From assembly GCF_030272615.1 (NCBI RefSeq), contig NC_081406.1, positions 474,783,400 through 474,843,399 on the forward strand: a stretch of 60,000 bases of DNA, given 5' to 3'. The translations under genes and the position numbers were made by a program. This document shows positions 54,746 to 60,000 of the stretch, piece after piece; the stretch's first letter is position 1; each line of letters begins with the position of its first letter. The stretch comes from Cryptomeria japonica. Lineage: Eukaryota; Streptophyta; Pinopsida; Cupressales; Cupressaceae. The notes below the pieces were generated by a model. The model saw only the letters and a program-made list of their open reading frames with translations, searched no databases and was not told the origin of the DNA.

Positions 54746-56120
54746 AAAACAAAACCTAGCAGTGTTCGGTATATACAGTGCCTCTAGGTCACGCTTATGG
54801 GTAATGCCGTTGTGTTGAACTACTGCACTTAACACCTAATAAAGCTGCATCAACGACGTTTGTGGCATCGTCCCTATAAATTGTCAGGGAGTAATAAGGG
54901 GCACTTGGAAGTTAAAATCCAAGGGGTGGGTATCCCCCTTGGATCAATAATTTAATAAGATAATTCTAAAACGATCTTTCATCCGCTGAGTTAAACTATA
55001 GTAAACCCCTATAGGGATGTTGAGTGAAATGCTTTTATGAAATTGATTTAATCTCGAAGATTTGTTGTCGATTGACAATTGGTCAAGGGTGACGCTTATG
55101 ATAAGAATTAGGATCTAGTGCTTTTAGGCCACAAGCAATAGGCCATCTTGAGCCTTTGCTTAAGCGCTACCTCCGTGGGTAGCAATCGCAGAGAAACTAT
55201 TTGGGACATTGACCCTAGAAAGGGTTGCGTACCAACTAATCAGTTTACATCAAACCATAGAGTAGAAAATAGAACTACATACTTTACGCCTTGATCTCGT
55301 GCCGAAGCGAGTATGTAGGCAGTCTTGGGACGGAGTTGTCCCTCGTATTCAGGCGTTCGTGGGTGGGGTCTAGGCTTGGTATAGAAGGATTGAATAGAAT
55401 CCTAACTTGAAAGATAATTAAAATGGAAAAAAAAGTAATTCAATGCATACTCGGAAGGAATCCCGTATGGATTCGCTTGACTTCCTGAGGCTTTAAGCCA
55501 AATTCCGAGGCGGAATTCAAGCTTGTATTATGTTATTTAATTACTCCTAAGGACGATGACCTCGGTGCACTTCTGTTAGAAGAGTGTAGTACTTAGTGAA
55601 TGGCTCAGGACCCGAATGGTCTCGATGAGTCTATGTCTCTAGCCAGAGCACCTCCTATCCCGATTGGATAGATGCCTACCCCGTATGGGTAGATGCCTAT
55701 CCTGTATTGGATAGATGAAATCTTATGTCCCGTATGGACAAATGCCTAACCCGTATGGTTAGATGCTCATCCCGGATGGATGAATGCCTAATCCAAATGG
55801 ATGGATGCCCAGAGTATGCGATTGAATCAAACATAATGATTAAATTAAACAAAAAAAAGAATGGTCAATTTGTCGAGTTAATTATGGTGGGTTATTACAT
55901 CTTAAATAGAGATGAGGAGAGGAGTTACAAAGTAACTCACATATCTATGAATGTGACCATTCACAATATGTGTGTGCAATGTGTCACAATCCTCATAAGG
56001 AGGATAAACTAATATTCTTTAATAAAGGAAAATAAAAAAAATGACTTGTCCTCACATATGTATTAGAGGACAAATTATATGTAAGGATTCCAAAGGAATA
56101 TCCCAAACTAAATACAAATA
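54746..56120. repeat. GC-richer unidentified repeat-like block with many hairpins
   Basis: Composition changes near 54746 (GGAAGTCGGGAAAAC). The block carries perfect small hairpins: CCAAGGGG with CCCCTTGG near 54918-54942, AATTCCG with CGGAATT near 55500-55516, and the CCCGTATGG cluster at 55458-55802. It ends in purine-rich GAGATGAGGAGAGGAG and then ACAAATAAAGAAACC. I see no coding frame of note. An LTR or a structured non-autonomous element are both possible; no terminal repeats were confirmed. Confidence 0.4.
55458..55802. repeat. Cluster of nine mini-hairpins with a shared CCCGTATGG-type core and variable arms
   Basis: Hairpins at 55458-55474, 55609-55621, 55655-55671, 55676-55692, 55697-55714, 55726-55740, 55746-55762, 55767-55783 and 55791-55802. 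The loops are CGTAT, CGAAT, CGATT, TGTATT, CGGAT or AAAT, flanked by CC and GG. The outer arms differ (GAAT/ATTC, GA/TC, CTAT/ATAG, CTAC/GTAG, TGT/ACA, CTAA/TTAG, TCAT/ATGA), yet in eight of the nine they are exact reverse complements. Most are joined by ATGC-type linkers. Confidence 0.85.
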
Positions 56121-56460
56121 AAGAAACCTAAGTCAAATAAAGATTAAATATTCTAGCATTTACAACCACATGATTGTTTTAAATTTGTTATTGGTTTGTT
56201 TATTTGTTAATAGTTTGTTTTGCACGTTAGATATTAAGATTACTTTAACATAATTTATTATGATATTTAGGTATTTATACCCATCATGTAATACAAGGGA
56301 ATTCACCGAGTTTTTATCATGTAAAACTTAATATGATATGAGAGAAAAATAGATTATGTGTCTACTATTTGCTACGCTTTCACTATGGGTATCTAAGTTT
56401 GAAGGAGCACATATTAGAAGGCCAGCCTTAAACAACACACACTAAGTGCTGACGCCTTAG
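56121..56460. other. AT-rich DNA, no gene seen
   Basis: No domain or repeat recognised here. Confidence 0.4.
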
Positions 56461-56517
56461 GTGTGCAGGCCAGTGGATCCCACTTTGTCAGACGTTTTCT
56501 GTTCCCTGTCAATCAAC

Positions 56518-56610
56518 GTTTCCGTTTTTAAATTCTTTTGTAATCCGTTAACTTCCTCCGTTTCCGTTTTTAAGTTCTTTTGTAATCCGTTAACTTCCTC
56601 CGTTTCCGTT
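56518..56610 (+). repeat. 42-bp tandem repeat, two copies plus a partial third
   Basis: GTTTCCGTTTTTAARTTCTT starts at 56518 and 56560 with one base difference over 42 bp; GTTTCCGTT begins a third at 56602. Because 42 is a multiple of three, the open frame 56461-56649 shows a 14-residue repeat (SVSVFKFFCNPLTS). There is no other sign that this is a gene. Confidence 0.85.
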
Positions 56611-56699
56611 ATCTATTTCTATTTCCGTTTGCTTTTCCCGATATCCTAGCAGTTTGTTTCCTTCGATTTGAAGGATTCTTCTTTTTGTTCCTCCCCGTA

Positions 56700-59038
56700 G
56701 AAAATTACATGATGAAAATCGAAATAGAATTTTTTGAAATTACATGGCAAATGCAAGAGGTGGCTGTAACCGTGTAGAAAATAAATAATGTTACCAAAAA
56801 CTTTCAAAATGGTTGTTTGTGTTGTGTGTCATGGAAACCACTGCAAATTTTTTTATATTATTTTATCCCACATTCATACGAGATTGAAATAAGTAGAATA
56901 AATGTCTATTAATGATAAAAGAACAATCAAATTTCACTATATCCAAAGACTTTTCTACGGGTGAAGACTTAAACGATAATTACAAAGGTTTTACTTATTT
57001 ATTTCCTAGGCAAACAATAATTGAACCACATAATAATATTACTGCCTTTTGTTTTACAGTATAAAGTTTTTGTCAGTACATATAATAATTATTATATAAA
57101 ATTTAATTATAATATACGAATTTTATTTCTTAAAATATTTATTATGTATTTTTATTTTTATATAGTTATAACATGGCATTATTGTTTTAAAATAGAACAT
57201 CTTTTAATATAATTAATGTAAATCTTTTGACATGTATTATATTAAAAATTTAAACATAAAAATCATAATTAATAATTACTTTAAAAATTAGATGTTATTT
57301 TGTTTAATATGTACATATAAGTTTAATTTTTAAATATTAATTCTATTAGTTGTAAATTTATAGTTATATTAAAAAATTATTGAAAAAATATTACATTAGG
57401 AAAATATATAATAGTAATTAGTATAGATAAATTCTAAAATAAGACGACTTCATCAAAGCTAAGATTAACATAACTATTTAAAAAAAAATCTTTGACCAAA
57501 GTTTTCTTTTGTTGTAAATTTCTCTTCTCCAACCTATTTTATAATTGAGCATTTATAAGAATTCATGGTTTTATTTTCAACTATACTTTAAAATTGCTTA
57601 AACGCTTATTGCAAGGGGCAAACTCAAATTCAACTCCTCCTAGGGCTTTAACTATCAAAATTAAAATCAACTAATGATTTTATGAAGACTATTTACTAAT
57701 AAATTATTTTCTCATCAATATTTAATAAATATTTATTGTAAGATAAAAAATCAACTTTGACTATGCTAGTAATAGTTGTGCCTAGTAATAATCTAATTTG
57801 TAGCCAAGGTCAATCCTAATAGCTATAATCTCCACCAACTCAATAAAATTATGATATGTTTACCTTGAAAGAATATCTATTGATCTCATTAATGAAAGAT
57901 ATTTAACTACCTAGACCATTACATTGCATCGTATATGATTTTACTTGTATAGTGTAGAATCATTCATAATTGTAATTTGATGAACAAATCCCTAAAATCA
58001 TTCATAATTGTAATATGATGAACAAATCCCACTTTTTAAGATTTTCAAGTTTTTATATAGAAAATTTAATATATGTTTGATAACATAGAAGCATTCCAAA
58101 AATTTTAAGATAATTTTTAATATTCACCTAATAATATAATAACCCATTGATATCCATTATTTATTTAAGATGTGCAAGTATGGTTATAGTCTAACAAGAG
58201 GAGTCGTCATTGTTTAATATTTTGATTTAATAAAATTCAAACTATAAACACCTAAAATTTACACTCAATTTTTCTGGCAATTTTTTCCTCTTCCTCTAAT
58301 CTCTTACTAAATTCCTTCATTTTTTACTTTTCTATTCATAAAATAATATTTCTCTATTTAATTAATATCCCTTCATCCAACATTTAATTGAATATTTTTT
58401 CATTATTTAATAAATGTTATCTCCTAGATATATGTAATTAAATCTCATTATTGAATGTTTCATATCCTTCCCACCTAAATTCAATAAGTGTCCCCAATTA
58501 TCTAGTTTTTGATATTCATTTTAATTTTAAATAAATTACTATCTCTCCCAAACATGCTAAGTGGCACCTTGAGTTGTTGTCTCTCCCCTTGCCACATATC
58601 TATGTCTGGGACATGTCACATGTCCTCCCTCATAACGTCCTACGCTCTACTTGGCCCAACCTTCTAACCTCTTGGACACATGTCCATTTCCTCATCCTTG
58701 AGGAATCAAATTCAAGGGCTAAGATCCATAAACAAGGGTGTGCAACAAAAACAAATAAGACCTAAGGAGACAAAAATATCACTTTAGATCTATCTAACAA
58801 AATTCAGAGCTATAATGTTACTTATGGAGCATGAGTGAAGATGCATTTTGTGGGTGACTAAGTCATTTTTATTTTCCTTTTCAACAACCATACAAATTTT
58901 GTTGGCAACATCATCATCTAAGGACATATTTTTAAAAGTTTAGACATTAATAAGCCTATCCTCATGAATAGTAAACCATCATATGTTACTTATAAGACCT
59001 TTATATGTGATTTAAACATATATGAGACATATGATCCT
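56700..59038. other. AT-rich DNA with a 37-bp duplication, no gene seen
   Basis: AATCATTCATAATTGTAAT is repeated at 57959 and 57996 (37-bp period, two copies). Otherwise only low-complexity AT-rich sequence and short chance frames occur. Confidence 0.4.
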
Positions 59039-60000
59039 TTGTGTTTAAAGCATAAAAACTGTCCACCTTAGGAGAAGGGGACACATTAATAGCTACATTT
59101 AAATATTGAGATCCAAGTGTTGAAGCTTTAAGACAACCAATTTCAAGGGATATATGATTTCAAGAGGGATCCTTTTGGGCTATCTCTCATAGAATACTTT
59201 CTTGTGTATGTGGGATGAGATTCCCCTAATTCCATAGAGTAGTGGTGGATTGTTTCTTGACTAGTCATTTGCATTTGAACTAATCAACACTAATGTGTCT
59301 AGTTTTAAAACACCTACAATAATACAAAAGGTGGTTATTCATATTCCAAAAGTCAGGTCCAAATTCAGTCAACAATTTTTAAGTGATGTGTATTAGAAGG
59401 GTTTTGGAGATTTCTAGATCAACCAAAATGTTGGCAAAATCCATGTGAAGTAAATTAGAAGAGTTTTTTTCTACCACTAAAAAATTTACCAACATATTGG
59501 CAATTGCTTCAAAACAAAATTCAAAATATAATTGGAGTGGAAGATTAGGGAGCTAAACTAACATAGACACAACAAAGAAATATTTTTAGGTGGGGTTAAA
59601 ATTTGGGTGTGAATTTTTAAGGATAAGCATGTGTTGATCCTGTCTTTAGAGATTATTATAGCATTTTTTTATGATAAAAAACCAAAACTAAATTACCATA
59701 AGTGCAAGAGTGCATTATCATAGGTGTTTTAAAACTAGTCATACATTATTGCTAATTTCCTCAAACGTGAATGAGTATTCAAGAAACACACCATCACTAC
59801 TCTATGGAGTTGGGGGAATCTAGGCCTACATACACAAGATAGTATTCTATGAGAGATGGCCCAAAAGGATCCTTCTCAAAAGGAAATATCTCTTGAAATT
59901 GGTAGTCTTAAAGCTTCAATCCATGACTCTCCATCTTTAATCATAGCTATTAATGGGCATTGTTCTCCTCATATGGAGAGTATTAATGCTTCAAACACAA
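59039..60000. repeat. Large inverted repeat running off the right edge
   Basis: The left arm 59039-59330 matches the reverse complement of 59710-60000 along its length. Shared words include CATTAATAGCTA, GTTGAAGCTTTAAGAC, GGATCCTTTTGGGC, CTCATAGAATACT, CCATAGAGTAGTG and AGTTTTAAAACACCTA. The spacer is about 380 bp. The outermost pair lies at the window boundary, so the arms probably extend further right. It could be a foldback element or two copies of one repeat in opposite orientation. Confidence 0.8.

Noticed and set aside
1-60000. tRNA, rRNA or spliceosomal RNA genes
   Set aside because: No cloverleaf with A and B boxes, no rRNA core and no 5S-like segment was noticed by eye; a covariance-model scan would be decisive.

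Overview
The window is nuclear DNA of a land plant with a large, repeat-packed genome. A gymnosperm or other large-genome lineage is the best guess; this is an inference from element types, with no host marker gene to confirm it. I found no convincing host gene. Almost all recognisable coding sequence belongs to transposable elements, most of them degenerate, set in AT-rich DNA with microsatellites and minisatellites.

Layout. 1-12260: the 3' part of a Ty3/gypsy Tat/Ogre-like element (gag, protease, G-patch, linker, RT-RNase H, second RNase H, integrase, long 3' UTR, 3' LTR). It is split by a 1351-bp solo LTR at 3012-4362 with TSD GATAG. 12262-13875: the 3' end of a Ty3/gypsy chromovirus (integrase tail, chromodomain, start of the 3' LTR). 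13876-37328: a complete Ty1/copia element (Copia-1, TSD TCTTC) whose 5' LTR is split by a DNA transposon of 16,200 bp (14818-31017). That transposon has about 30-bp imperfect terminal inverted repeats and a TTAT target duplication; the intact 3' LTR of Copia-1 shows the empty site. Inside it are a 138-bp satellite array (itself split by a 1625-bp solo LTR and a foldback), an unrecognised plus-strand gene with duplicated micro-exons, a second tandem repeat of about 170 bp, and a multi-exon minus-strand transposase-like gene. The two genes converge.

37334-40225: low-complexity DNA with a hAT transposase remnant. 40226-46732: a second complete Ty1/copia element (Copia-2, TSD CATGG) with a 645-codon open RT-RNase H frame. 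48120-49440: a LINE remnant on the minus strand. 49677-50727: a minus-strand solo LTR of the Copia-2 family (TSD AAGAC). 51.4-60 kb: AT-rich DNA with microsatellites, minisatellites, a GC-rich foldback, a cluster of small hairpins whose differing stems all stay complementary (55458-55802), and a large inverted repeat running off the right edge.

Insertion order by nesting: the chromovirus is oldest; the Tat-like element and Copia-1 landed in it; the DNA transposon landed in the Copia-1 5' LTR; a solo LTR and a foldback now lie inside that transposon's satellite. The strongest candidate for an undescribed system is the 16.2-kb transposon with its satellite cargo and two convergent genes. The co-varying hairpin cluster at 55.5-55.8 kb is second.
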